A model generated the notes under the pieces. That model saw nothing but the letters and a program-made list of their open reading frames with translations, had not been told where the DNA came from and searched no databases. From Guyparkeria hydrothermalis (GTDB taxonomy: Bacteria > Pseudomonadota > Gammaproteobacteria > Halothiobacillales > Halothiobacillaceae): a DNA stretch of 64,000 nucleotides. The DNA lies in the NCBI RefSeq assembly GCF_023555375.1, contig NZ_JAJSEE010000001.1:1-64000 (forward strand), read 5' to 3'. Position numbers and translations under genes: made by a program. This document shows positions 46,144 through 55,435 of the stretch, in pieces. Positions within the stretch are counted from its first letter, which is position 1, and every line of letters begins with the position of its first letter.

Positions 46144-47553
46144 TTATTGCGGATAATCGCCGGTCGCGATCGCCAGCTGGGCGACGCTCATGTTGAAGTC
46201 GTTGATGGCGCGGAAGTAGTCCGCCTGTGCCTCGGTGTTGGCCTTGACCGCCTCGGCCAGTTCCTCGCCACCGACCAGGCCGGCCTGATAGTCCATGAAG
46301 GTCGAGACCATCCACTTGCGCGTGTTGCCCTTGGCGGCATCGAGCGCGCGGATCTGGCGCTCCAGCCCGTGGGCGGTGTGGTAGGCCTCGGCCACCTGGA
46401 AGGGAATGCCCTGGCGGGCGAGCTGGGCCTTGGCCACCACGCCCTGCAGCTGCGCCTCGGCATCGCTCACGTTGGCGCGCATCACGCCGGGGTTGAAATC
46501 CCACTGCAGGCCAACGACGGGCGCGGCGTAGGCCTGGTTGAGCGGCTGGTTAATGTAGGGGTTGTTCAAGCGATCCCGTCCCGGGGTGTACGTCGCCCCG
46601 GCGATCACGCCGGCATACAGGTTCGGATAGCGCTCGCTCTTGCGCGCCGCGACGTAGTTGCGCATCGCCGCCTGGCCGTTCTCGGCCATGGCCATTTCCG
46701 GGCGCTGGGCCAGGGCGCGGTCGGCCAGCTCGGCCAGTCCGCCCTCGGGCAAGGTCACCGGCTCGATGCGTGGGTCGGCCACCTCGATGCTCGAGGTGAT
46801 CGGCACGCCGATGATGGTCTTCAGGCCGTCGATCGCGATGGCCTCGACGCTGCCCGCCTCGGCGAGATACCGCTCGAGCTGGGCCGCGCCGCTCTCCAGC
46901 GCGTAGAGCTGGCTCATCGGCACCTCGCCGGCCTGGGCATCCTCGCGCATGTCCTCGCGCGTGCGGTCGACCTGTCGCTTGACGCCCTCGAGCATGCGCC
47001 GCGTATCGCGCGCGGCCAGATAACCCCAGTAGGCACGACGAACGGTCAGCCAGGTCTCGCCGCGGGCCAGGGCCACCTCGGATGCCTTCACGTCGCGGTT
47101 GAGCCGCGCGGCGTTGCCATAGTTCTCCAGCTTGCCGAAGGTGTAGAGCGGCTGGATGATCGAGGCGGTCAGGCCGCTGGTGACGGTCAAGCCCTCGTCG
47201 AGCTCGTTGCCGTCGTCACGCAGGGTGCAGGACTCGCCCGCCGGACAGGTATTCGTGCCATTGGTGAAGATGCCGTCCTCGGCCTTCGGCGCGAGCCCCA
47301 TGAACAGGTTGGCCGAAACGCGCACCCCGCCCTCGCCCTTGACGCGCTCGATCAGCGCCTGGGCGCGCGCAACGTTGGCCCGCTGCTCCTCGATGCGCGG
47401 ATCGGCGTGCAGGGCCATGTCGGTGGCCTGTTCGAGGGTAATCGGCTCGCCCGGTGGTGTCTCGGCCCGCACCGTGGTGGAGGCCAGCCCCGCCAGGGCC
47501 GCCGTCAGGAGCAGCGCACCGCCCCACTCAATGAATCCATCTCGCTTGTTCAT
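46144..47553 (-). CDS. TolC-family outer-membrane efflux protein inside the mla operon
   Basis: Predicted outer-membrane channel/tunnel of 469 residues. A signal peptide (about 1-30, TTVRAE) is followed by two OEP repeats of long coiled helices: ITLEQATDMALHADPRIEEQ at the start, AQALIERVKG, then LAELADRALAQRPEMAMAEN for the second repeat. A disulfide-capable loop (TCPAGESCTL) lies near residues 97-108. Its ATG overlaps the mlaD stop (ATGA), and mlaC follows 45 bases later, so it is an integral member of the operon. No RND or MFP partner genes are nearby. It may give the Mla system its own outer-membrane conduit; this is inference. Confidence 0.88.
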   Translation of the reverse strand: MNKRDGFIEWGGALLLTAALAGLASTTVRAETPPGEPITLEQATDMALHADPRIEEQRANVARAQALIERVKGEGGVRVSANLFMGLAPKAEDGIFTNGTNTCPAGESCTLRDDGNELDEGLTVTSGLTASIIQPLYTFGKLENYGNAARLNRDVKASEVALARGETWLTVRRAYWGYLAARDTRRMLEGVKRQVDRTREDMREDAQAGEVPMSQLYALESGAAQLERYLAEAGSVEAIAIDGLKTIIGVPITSSIEVADPRIEPVTLPEGGLAELADRALAQRPEMAMAENGQAAMRNYVAARKSERYPNLYAGVIAGATYTPGRDRLNNPYINQPLNQAYAAPVVGLQWDFNPGVMRANVSDAEAQLQGVVAKAQLARQGIPFQVAEAYHTAHGLERQIRALDAAKGNTRKWMVSTFMDYQAGLVGGEELAEAVKANTEAQADYFRAINDFNMSVAQLAIATGDYPQ

Positions 47554-48008
47554 TCTTTTGCCTTGTCGAACAGGAACTTGGAAACCACGCTCTCGAGGAT
47601 GATGGCCGACTGGGTCATCGTGATCCGGTCGCCGTCCTCCAGCGATTCGATTGCCCCGCCGGGGGAAATCTCGACGTATTGCGCCCCGAGCAACCCGGCA
47701 GTGTAGATGTTGGCGAAGGAATCGGTCGGCAGGTTGTCGTACTTGTCGTCGATCACCATGCGCACCTCCGCCTGGAACGTCTCCGGATGGATCTCGATCG
47801 AATCCACCCGGCCGATGGTCAGGCCGGCCAGCTTGACCGGCGACTGCACGGTCAGCCCGCCGACGTTGTCGAAACGGGCCGTGACCTCGTAACCGCTGAC
47901 GCGACTGGCGCCGAAATTACTCCACTGCAGGGCCATCACCATCAGTGCGGCGATCCCGGCGAGCACGAACAGCCCGACGACCAGCTCGACTCCACGTTGC
48001 ACATTCAT
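47550..48008 (-). CDS. mlaD: MlaD-type MCE-domain protein
   Basis: Inner-membrane-anchored MCE protein forming a hexameric ring that passes phospholipids to and from MlaC. The 152 residues have one N-terminal TM helix (VELVVGLFVLAGIAALMVMA) and one MCE domain (VTARFDNVGGLTVQSPVKLAG). The C-terminal helix is short. The ATG at 48008 was preferred over one five codons upstream that would overlap mlaE. It is coupled to the TolC-family gene. Confidence 0.94.
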   Translation of the reverse strand: MNVQRGVELVVGLFVLAGIAALMVMALQWSNFGASRVSGYEVTARFDNVGGLTVQSPVKLAGLTIGRVDSIEIHPETFQAEVRMVIDDKYDNLPTDSFANIYTAGLLGAQYVEISPGGAIESLEDGDRITMTQSAIILESVVSKFLFDKAKE

Positions 48009-48012
48009 TCCA

Positions 48013-48801
48013 TCACGCCCCAAACATGAAAGCCGTCATTACAAAATCCAGTCCCAGCACGGCGAGCGAGCTCAAGACCACGGTCTGCGTGGTCGCGCGC
48101 GCCATGCCGCTCGCCGTGGGCTCGGCCCGGTATCCCTCATAGACCGAGATCAGCGCAATCACCGCACCGAAGGCCAGCGACTTGATCGCCCCGCCGCCAA
48201 CGTCGTCCCAGGCCTCCATCTGCTCTCGAATCTGGCCCCAGTATGAGGCCTGGTCGACGCCCAGCACCACGACCCCGATCAAGTAGCCGCCGACGATACC
48301 CACCAGCGAGAACAGCGCGGCCAGCAACGGCACCGAGATCATCGCCCCCCAGAACCGCGGGCCGATCACGCGACGCAGCGGATCGACCGCCATCATCTCC
48401 AGCGCGGCGAGTTGCTCGGTGGTCTTCATCAGGGCGATCTCGGCGGTGATCGCCGAGCCGGCCCGCCCGGCGAACAGCAAGGCGGCGACCACGGGCCCCA
48501 GCTCGCGCACCAGCGACAGGGCCACCATCACACCCAGCGATTCGCTCGCGTTGAAGTTCGACAGGATGTTGTAGCCCTGCAACCCCAGCACCAGCCCGAC
48601 GAATCCGCCGGCGACCAGGATGATCACCAGCGAGAGCACGCCGGCGGCATAGACCTGCTGCAGGATGTCCCGCGGCCGGGTCCAGGTGGGAATGAGCACC
48701 CAGGCAAGCTCGACGGCGAACAGTGCCATCGACCCCGCGTGCTGCACCCCGTCCAGGAACAGCCGCCCGAGCCGGGCGATCGCGTCGACAACCGCTTTCA
48801 T
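48013..48801 (-). CDS. mlaE: MlaE ABC permease
   Basis: Permease of the Mla phospholipid ABC transporter. The 262 residues show 5-6 hydrophobic segments and the family core LVRELGPVVAALLFAGRAGS with EIALMKTTEQLAALEMM. The start overlaps mlaF by 4 bases (ATGA). Confidence 0.95.
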   Translation of the reverse strand: MKAVVDAIARLGRLFLDGVQHAGSMALFAVELAWVLIPTWTRPRDILQQVYAAGVLSLVIILVAGGFVGLVLGLQGYNILSNFNASESLGVMVALSLVRELGPVVAALLFAGRAGSAITAEIALMKTTEQLAALEMMAVDPLRRVIGPRFWGAMISVPLLAALFSLVGIVGGYLIGVVVLGVDQASYWGQIREQMEAWDDVGGGAIKSLAFGAVIALISVYEGYRAEPTASGMARATTQTVVLSSLAVLGLDFVMTAFMFGA

Positions 48802-49625
48802 CGATCGCCTCCCAGCCCGAGGTCCGCCGCCAACGGCGCCTCGTCCTCGGCGGCGTTGAGCGGCCCCTCGGCCGCCCCGTCCAAGAACTGCGCCAGGGCC
48901 GGTTCGTGCTCGCGCTGGGCGCGCACCTCCTCGGGCGTGCCCCGGCCGATCACCCGCCCGCCGGCAATCACGATCACCTGGTCGGCGATGCTCAGTGCCT
49001 CGCTGACATCGTGGGTGACGACAATGCTGGTCAACCCGAGCGCGTCGTTGAGACGACGGATCAGGCGCAGCAACACGCCCATGCTCACCGGGTCCTGCCC
49101 GGCGAACGGTTCGTCGTAGAGCATGATCTCGGGATCCAGCGCCATCGCTCGAGCCAGGGCCGCGCGGCGTGCCATGCCGCCGGAAAGCTCGGCCGGGTAC
49201 TTCTCACGCGCCGAACGCAGGCCGACCGCCTCGAGTTTGAACAGCACGATGCGTTCGATCAGTGCCTCGTCGAGTCGCGAATGGGCCCGCAGGGGAAAGG
49301 CGACGTTCTCTCCCACGGTGAGATCCGTGAACAGGGCGCCATTCTGGAACAGCACGCCCATGCGCCGACGCAGCGCATACAGCGCCTTGCGGCGGACACG
49401 CGAGACCTCGATGCCGTCGACCAGCACCCGGCCGTGGGCCGGACGGACCTGCCCGCCGATCAGGCGCAGCAACGTGGTCTTGCCGGTCCCCGACGGGCCC
49501 AGCACCGCCGTGACCTGCCCGCGCGGAAACCGCATGTCGACGTTATCGAAGATCACCTGCTCGCCGCGGGCAAATCGCACCCCGTCAAGCTCGATCATCG
49601 CGGCCGTGTCGCGCCGCTCGCTCAC
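48798..49625 (-). CDS. mlaF: MlaF ABC ATPase
   Basis: ATPase of the Mla phospholipid transporter, 275 residues. Walker A is LGPSGTGKTTLLRLIGG, the signature AELSGGMARRAALARAMA, and Walker B EIMLYDEPFAGQDPVS. The GTG at 49625 overlaps the upstream unknown gene's stop (GTGA); an ATG nine codons later is an alternative. A 35-residue acidic tail follows the ATPase fold. Confidence 0.95.
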   Translation of the reverse strand: MSERRDTAAMIELDGVRFARGEQVIFDNVDMRFPRGQVTAVLGPSGTGKTTLLRLIGGQVRPAHGRVLVDGIEVSRVRRKALYALRRRMGVLFQNGALFTDLTVGENVAFPLRAHSRLDEALIERIVLFKLEAVGLRSAREKYPAELSGGMARRAALARAMALDPEIMLYDEPFAGQDPVSMGVLLRLIRRLNDALGLTSIVVTHDVSEALSIADQVIVIAGGRVIGRGTPEEVRAQREHEPALAQFLDGAAEGPLNAAEDEAPLAADLGLGGDR

Positions 49626-50110
49626 CGTCCCATCAACTCCACCAGGGTCCGCAGGCGGTCGACCGTGGCGACCGAAGGCGGCTCGCCCTCGACGAACAGG
49701 GCCGCCTCGGCGGGCGCCTGGTCGAGGAAGGCCGAGAGCCAGGCATGCAGGTCCGCCGGCTGGTCGCTTGCCGGCACCAGGCCGACCACGGCCGGTTGAT
49801 CGCCCCCCTCGGGGCGCCAGACCGGGGTGTCGTCACCCAGGCGGACGATGGCATGGCGACCGGCGTCGGCCAGCGCCTGCCAGGCTGCCGACCAGGCGGC
49901 GTCTTCGACCACGACGAATACCGCGTTGGGCGAGTCGTCCAGCTCGGCGAGCACGGTCTCGACATCCGGGTCGTCACCGGCCACCCACAGGGCGTCCTGC
50001 TCGTTGAGCAGGTAGGCCACCCGCCATTCGGCCGGCATCTCGGGATCGAAGAAACTCGACTCGAGTGCCGGCGAACGCCGCTGGCGCAGACCCAGATGTA
50101 TCGCCTTCAT
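49622..50110 (-). CDS. Unknown protein heading the mla operon
   Basis: I do not recognise this 162-residue protein. It begins MKAIHLGLRQRRSPALESSF, contains several Trp residues and acidic stretches, and appears to have two alpha/beta halves (AVFVVVEDAAWSAAWQALAD and PAVVGLVPASDQPADLHAWL). No signal peptide or TM helix is visible, so it is probably cytoplasmic. Its stop overlaps the mlaF GTG start by 4 bases, so its synthesis is tied to the transporter. It could be a regulator or accessory factor of Mla, but nothing in the sequence proves it. Confidence 0.6.
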   Translation of the reverse strand: MKAIHLGLRQRRSPALESSFFDPEMPAEWRVAYLLNEQDALWVAGDDPDVETVLAELDDSPNAVFVVVEDAAWSAAWQALADAGRHAIVRLGDDTPVWRPEGGDQPAVVGLVPASDQPADLHAWLSAFLDQAPAEAALFVEGEPPSVATVDRLRTLVELMGR

Positions 50111-50231
50111 CGCCGTTGCCTACCTCGGGAATTCATTCGACGCACCCGCTCCGAGCGCCCTCGGCTGGGCCGTTCGGGATGCGGGACACGTCGTTCGGAT
50201 CACATGCGTGGCCGCGCATGATACACGGCGC

Positions 50232-51104
50232 TCAGGCCTCGATCTCGCGCACCAGGCGAAATCCGAGGTTGAGGTCGAATTCGTCCTGATGGCGACGCGC
50301 CCGCGAGCCGCTGCGACATGCCCCCGGCGGGTCGAACCACGAACCGCCGCGCACCGCGCGCAGGTAACGGTATTTGCGGTCGATGCTCCGGTACGGGCGG
50401 TCGCCGGGACGCGGCCCGCCGGGATAGGCGTCGTGCCAATGATCCTGGGTGAATTCCTGCACGTTGCCGTGGACCTCGTAGAGCCCCCAGGCATTGGGCG
50501 GCAGGCTACCCACCCGCACCGGCTTGCCGATACCGCAAAGAAACAGCCCGCGGGTGCAGTGCAGGCCGCCGGCGCAATTGACTTCCTGGCGACGGATCCG
50601 GTCACCAAAGCAGAACATGGTGTCGCTGCCGGCGCGCGCCGCGTATTCCCATTCCGCCTCCGTCGGCAGCCGATAGCGTTGCCCGGTCGCCTCGCTCAGC
50701 CAGCGCGCGTAGGCCTCGGCATCGCGGGCCGAGACGTTGTACATGGGAAACTCGGGATCGTTCCAGCTGTAGGGACGCGGCCGACGATGCCCGCTCGCCT
50801 GCAGGAAGGCTAGGTATTCGCGGCGACGGATGGCCCCGCGGGTAACCGCGAACGCGCGATCGAGGTAGACCTCGTGGCGTGGCTGCTCGAAGGCCCGCGC
50901 CCGGTGCTCGGTCACCCGGCTGCCCATCCAGAAGCCGCCGGACGGGATGACCGCCACCTCGGGGGCCGGCTCGCCACCGGCCTCGCCGTCCCGGAAGAAC
51001 ACCTCAAGACCAAGGCGATGGGCCGTCTCGCGCTGCCGCTCGATCACCTTGTCGACAGGATCCACCTCGATGGTCCGTTCGCTCGCCGTGGCTATCGGCT
51101 GCAT
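50232..51104 (-). CDS. SUMF/FGE-domain protein (formylglycine-generating-enzyme-like)
   Basis: Predicted 290-residue protein of the FGE-sulfatase superfamily. Residues about 65-285 show IPSGGFWMGSRVTEHRA, LPTEAEWEYAARAGSD, WGLYEVHGNVQEFTQDHW and the C-terminal RGGSWFDPPG...GFRLV. Of the two catalytic cysteines of true FGE only one candidate (GACRSGSR) is present, so formylglycine formation is doubtful. Some family members are structural or act as hydroxylases. No sulfatase is nearby. No signal peptide. The start at 51104 was chosen over an upstream ATG in unlike sequence. Divergent from kdsD. Confidence 0.82.
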   Translation of the reverse strand: MQPIATASERTIEVDPVDKVIERQRETAHRLGLEVFFRDGEAGGEPAPEVAVIPSGGFWMGSRVTEHRARAFEQPRHEVYLDRAFAVTRGAIRRREYLAFLQASGHRRPRPYSWNDPEFPMYNVSARDAEAYARWLSEATGQRYRLPTEAEWEYAARAGSDTMFCFGDRIRRQEVNCAGGLHCTRGLFLCGIGKPVRVGSLPPNAWGLYEVHGNVQEFTQDHWHDAYPGGPRPGDRPYRSIDRKYRYLRAVRGGSWFDPPGACRSGSRARRHQDEFDLNLGFRLVREIEA

Positions 51105-51250
51105 GCGCTCACCTCCAGGACGTTGGGATTGACCGGCGCGGGAACCGACGAGGCCCGGCCGGAGTCGACAGACAGCCGCCAACGGGTGGGCAACGCCGAG
51201 CAGGACGCCGGCAGCGATACGCTACGGGCCGCCCGTCCGCAGCGGACTGA

Positions 51251-51256
51251 TATACT
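51251..51256 (+). promoter_or_regulatory. Possible -10 element of kdsD
   Basis: TATACT lies 45 bases before the chosen kdsD ATG, in the 191-base gap between divergent genes. No acceptable -35 was found at the right distance, so the call is weak. Confidence 0.35.
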
Positions 51257-51295
51257 CCGAAACCCGAAAATCTTAGCATGCCAACCGGATACCCC

Positions 51296-52282
51296 ATGGA
51301 GCCCAACGCCCTGCATCCCGACAACCTGCTGCGCATGGCCCGCGAGGTGATCGACATCGAACGCCAGGCCATCGACGCGCTCCCCGCGCGGCTCGACCAG
51401 GCGTTCGTCGACGCCTGCCGCCTGATGATCGACTGCGAAGGCCGCGTGATCGTCACCGGCATGGGCAAGTCCGGGCATATCGGCGGCAAGATTGCCGCCA
51501 CCCTGGCGAGCACGGGCACCCCGGCCTTCTTCGTCCACCCGGGCGAGGCGAGCCACGGCGATCTTGGCATGATCACCGATCGCGACGTGGTCATCGCCCT
51601 GTCGAATTCCGGCGAGACCGGCGAGATGCTGGCCATCCTGCCCGTCATCAAGCGCCTCGGCGTCGGCCTGGTCGCCATGACCGGCCGGCCGGAATCGACC
51701 CTGGCCCAGGCCGCCGACGTGCACCTCGACGTCGGCGTCGACCGAGAGGCCTGCCCGCTCAACCTCGCCCCCACCGCCAGCACGACCGCGACCCTGGTGA
51801 TGGGCGATGCACTGGCCGTGGCGCTTCTCGACGCGCGCGGGTTCCAGCCCGAGGACTTCGCCCTCTCCCACCCCGGCGGTTCGCTGGGCCGCCGCCTGCT
51901 GCTGCACGTCCGTGATGTCATGCATACCGGCGAGCAGCTGCCTCGCGTCGGACCGCGCCAGAGCGTCAAGCAGGCCCTCCTGGTGATGTCCTCGGGCGGC
52001 CTTGGCATGGCGGCCGTGGTCGACGAGGGCGACCACCTGCTGGGGCTGTTCACCGACGGCGACCTGCGTCGCCTGCTCGATCGCCATGACGTCGACCTCG
52101 ACTGCCCGATCGAGAAGGTGATGACACCCGATCCGCGCACCTGCCCGGCCAACGTGCTCGCCGCCGAGGCCATGGCGATGATGGAGCGTGACAAGATCAA
52201 TGGCCTGCTAGTGGTCGGTGAGCAGAAGCGCCTCGTCGGCGCGTTGAACATGCACGACCTGTTGCGGGCGGGGGTGGCGTGA
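51296..52282 (+). CDS. kdsD: D-arabinose 5-phosphate isomerase
   Basis: Converts ribulose 5-phosphate to arabinose 5-phosphate, the first step of Kdo synthesis. The 328 residues equal the E. coli length. SIS domain (about 45-180): VTGMGKSGHIGGKIAATLAS, FFVHPGEASHGDLGM; then two CBS domains (about 205-325). Start taken at 51296, since an ATG six codons upstream lacks a Shine-Dalgarno. First gene of the kdsD-kdsC-lptC-lptA-lptB run. Confidence 0.96.
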   Translation: MEPNALHPDNLLRMAREVIDIERQAIDALPARLDQAFVDACRLMIDCEGRVIVTGMGKSGHIGGKIAATLASTGTPAFFVHPGEASHGDLGMITDRDVVIALSNSGETGEMLAILPVIKRLGVGLVAMTGRPESTLAQAADVHLDVGVDREACPLNLAPTASTTATLVMGDALAVALLDARGFQPEDFALSHPGGSLGRRLLLHVRDVMHTGEQLPRVGPRQSVKQALLVMSSGGLGMAAVVDEGDHLLGLFTDGDLRRLLDRHDVDLDCPIEKVMTPDPRTCPANVLAAEAMAMMERDKINGLLVVGEQKRLVGALNMHDLLRAGVA

Positions 52283-52815
52283 TGTCGGGCAAGAACGACA
52301 CCTGGATCGAACGGGCCCGCCGGGTCCGCCTGCTGGTACTCGACGTCGATGGCGTGATGACCGACGGGCGCCTGCACCTGACCGAGGACGGCGAGGAACA
52401 CAAGATCTTCCACAGCCGTGACGGTCACGGCATCAAGGTGATCCAGGAACTGGGCGTGGACGTGGCGATCATCACCGGGCGGTCCTCGCCGGCGGTCAGC
52501 CGACGGGCCAAGTCGCTGGGCATCCAGCACGTGGTGCTCGGCGCGACCGACAAGGGCCAGGCGATCGAGGAACTGGCCCAGTTGCTCGAGATCGAGCTCG
52601 ACGAGATTGCGGCCATGGGCGACGACGTCCTCGACCTGCCCATGCTCAACCGGGCCGGCCTGTCGGCGACGGTCAGCGATGCACCGATGGTGATCCGCAG
52701 CCGCGTCGACTGGATCAGCCCGGTGCCCGGTGGCTGTGGCGCGGTGCGGGCATTGATCGACACCTTGATCGACGCGCGCGACCAGTGGGCCGACGTGCTG
52801 GCACGGTACCGCTGA
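52282..52815 (+). CDS. kdsC: 3-deoxy-manno-octulosonate-8-phosphatase
   Basis: HAD phosphatase (tetrameric C0 type) that dephosphorylates Kdo-8-P. The 177-residue product has the nucleophile motif LLVLDVDGVMTDG, the lysine loop region DGHGIKVIQELG and the metal motif AAMGDDVLDLPML. Its ATG overlaps the kdsD stop by one base (TGATG). Confidence 0.96.
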   Translation: MSGKNDTWIERARRVRLLVLDVDGVMTDGRLHLTEDGEEHKIFHSRDGHGIKVIQELGVDVAIITGRSSPAVSRRAKSLGIQHVVLGATDKGQAIEELAQLLEIELDEIAAMGDDVLDLPMLNRAGLSATVSDAPMVIRSRVDWISPVPGGCGAVRALIDTLIDARDQWADVLARYR

Positions 52816-52817
52816 TC

Positions 52818-53438
52818 GTGCGCTGGTCGGTCTCGTCTCGCCTCAACCGTGTCTTCCTGGGCGTTGCCGGGCTTGGGGTGCTCGCCTGGCTGGCCTGGCA
52901 CAACCTGGCGGACGAGCTGGTCCCACCCAGCGACGATGGCGGTGGCTACGCCCAGCGTCTCGATCAGGCCAGCAGCTGGCAATACGACGAGCAGGGGCGC
53001 CTTGCCTACCGACTCGACACGCCGCAGGCCATCCAGCTGGATCTGGCCGATGGCGATCGATACGAAATGGACGCCCCCACGGCCACGCTGATCGACGAGG
53101 CACCCGGTGCGCCCCCATGGACACTGCGCGCCGATGCCGGCACGGTGAGCGAGCGTGGCGAGACGATCGAGATGACCGGTTCGGTCCACGCGCAGCGCGC
53201 GCCCTACCAGGAACGCGGGCGCCTCGAGCTGACCACCGAGCAGCTCTGGCTCCACCCCGCCAAGCGCCAGGCACGCACCGACATTCCGGGACGCTTGAGC
53301 GAAACCGCTCCCGACGGGACGCCGCGCTGGCACAGCGACGCCGACCGGCTTGCCCTCGACTGGGGCAACGAGGTTCTGACCCAGACCGGGCAGATCCGCG
53401 ACGAAATCCAGCCCGGCTCGACCGGGAACACCGACTAG
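52818..53438 (+). CDS. lptC: LPS export protein LptC
   Basis: Bitopic inner-membrane protein that links LptB2FG to LptA. The 206 residues comprise a TM helix (about 9-28, VFLGVAGLGVLAWLAWHNL) and a periplasmic LptA/C beta-jellyroll (WQYDEQGRLAYRL, YEMDAPTATL). GTG at 52818 is two bases past the kdsC stop and gives the normal N-terminus. Confidence 0.92.
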   Translation: MRWSVSSRLNRVFLGVAGLGVLAWLAWHNLADELVPPSDDGGGYAQRLDQASSWQYDEQGRLAYRLDTPQAIQLDLADGDRYEMDAPTATLIDEAPGAPPWTLRADAGTVSERGETIEMTGSVHAQRAPYQERGRLELTTEQLWLHPAKRQARTDIPGRLSETAPDGTPRWHSDADRLALDWGNEVLTQTGQIRDEIQPGSTGNTD

Positions 53439-53494
53439 GCCGGCCCGTCGGGCACGGTTGCCCCGACACGGCCGGGAGGCAGGAAGGACACACC

Positions 53495-54073
53495 ATGCAG
53501 ATCACAGCGACATCCCCCCACGCATCACGGGCGCGCTTCCCCCGGCTCGCGGGCCGAGTCGTCGGAGTAGCCATCGGGCTGGCCATCGGGCTTCCCATGG
53601 GGCTCGGCTCGGCGCCGGCACTGGCCGCCCAGGCCGACCGCAATCAGCCGGTCAAGGTCCAGGCGGACAAGAAGGTGACCAAGTACCAGGAAGGCACCAG
53701 CGTCTACACCGGTGACGTGGTAATCGATCAGGGCAGTCTGCACGCGACGGGCCAGCGCGCCACGCTCTACCTCGAGGACGGCGAGCTGGTACGCGCAGTG
53801 CTCGAGGGGCGCCCCGCCACCTTCCGCGAACGCGACGAGGAAGGAAACTGGGTCGAAGGCGAGGCGCTCCAGGCGGACTACCGCACCGCCGAAGGCACGG
53901 TGGTGCTGACCGACGAGGCCTGGCTCAAGCGCAGCGGCGACGAGATCCGTTCCGACCGCATCACCTACGATCTCGCCACCGAGGTGGTCGAGGCCGGCGA
54001 GGAAGGCGGCAAATCGCGGGTCGAAATGACCCTGCAACCGCGCAACAAGGAAGGCGGCAACGGTGGCGACTGA
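53495..54073 (+). CDS. lptA: LPS periplasmic bridge protein LptA
   Basis: Forms the periplasmic filament that carries LPS to the outer membrane. The 192 residues have a signal peptide (about 1-45, ending PALAAQA) and the OstA/LptA jellyroll ([35 protein letters not shown]). AGGAAGG precedes the ATG at 53495. It follows lptC by 56 bases. Confidence 0.94.
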   Translation: MQITATSPHASRARFPRLAGRVVGVAIGLAIGLPMGLGSAPALAAQADRNQPVKVQADKKVTKYQEGTSVYTGDVVIDQGSLHATGQRATLYLEDGELVRAVLEGRPATFRERDEEGNWVEGEALQADYRTAEGTVVLTDEAWLKRSGDEIRSDRITYDLATEVVEAGEEGGKSRVEMTLQPRNKEGGNGGD

Positions 54074-54080
54074 GGCATCC

Positions 54081-54856
<776 letters not shown>

Positions 54857-54857
<1 letters not shown>

Positions 54858-55196
54858 GGAAACTCTGCACGATTCGATGACGTCTCTGCGGGACCTCCAA
54901 GCGTCCAGATGCAAGGCGCAGCCCTTGTAAAGGGCCGTCGCCCTTTACAAGGGCTGAACCGGATCGGCAGGACGCCGATCCGGCCGGCGCAAGCCAGCCC
55001 GAAGGGCGGGGTTCATGGACGAACCCCGCGACGCCGCAGATGGGCCCTTGAAGGCCCGCCCGGACGGGGCGCGCGGGATTTGCCCGCACTCGTCGTTGCC
55101 GTCCCTCGACGGGCAGCAAGCCCGTCTTCGGATCGGCGCCTCGATTGCGAACAAACCCGCGAGCCAGAGATGCCATCGAATCGTGCAGAGTTTCCC
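54857..55196. mobile_element. Miniature inverted-repeat element, copy C (340 bp)
   Basis: Terminal inverted repeats of 32 bp with two mismatches (54857-54888 and 55165-55196) begin GGGAAACTCTGCACGATTCG, a variant of the family end. Internal hairpins include a 17-bp perfect stem around 54919-54956 (CAGCCCTTGTAAAGGG arm) and CGGGGTTC/GAACCCCG near 55007-55028. Another partial end (GGGAAACCCTGCACC) follows at 55199-55213, suggesting nested or tandem insertion. No coding capacity. Together with the following 55197-55435 stretch this is a gene-free gap of about 580 bases. Confidence 0.72.
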
Positions 55197-55435
55197 CAGG
55201 GAAACCCTGCACCGGACCATTCGTTCGAAATGGCGATCCGCTCGACCGACGAGCGGCGCGGCGGATCGGGCAAAACCGTTGGCACAGTGCGGTATCGATC
55301 GGCTAAACTCGACGCCATGCAAATTGCGTGCGCACGTCACCCTTACCCCCCGGCTCAGACCTGGCTTCCCGCCCGGTTTGCCGCTTCCACGATTCGTCCC
55401 CACCCTATCCTCGTTTTGACCCCCGGAGGCGCGAC

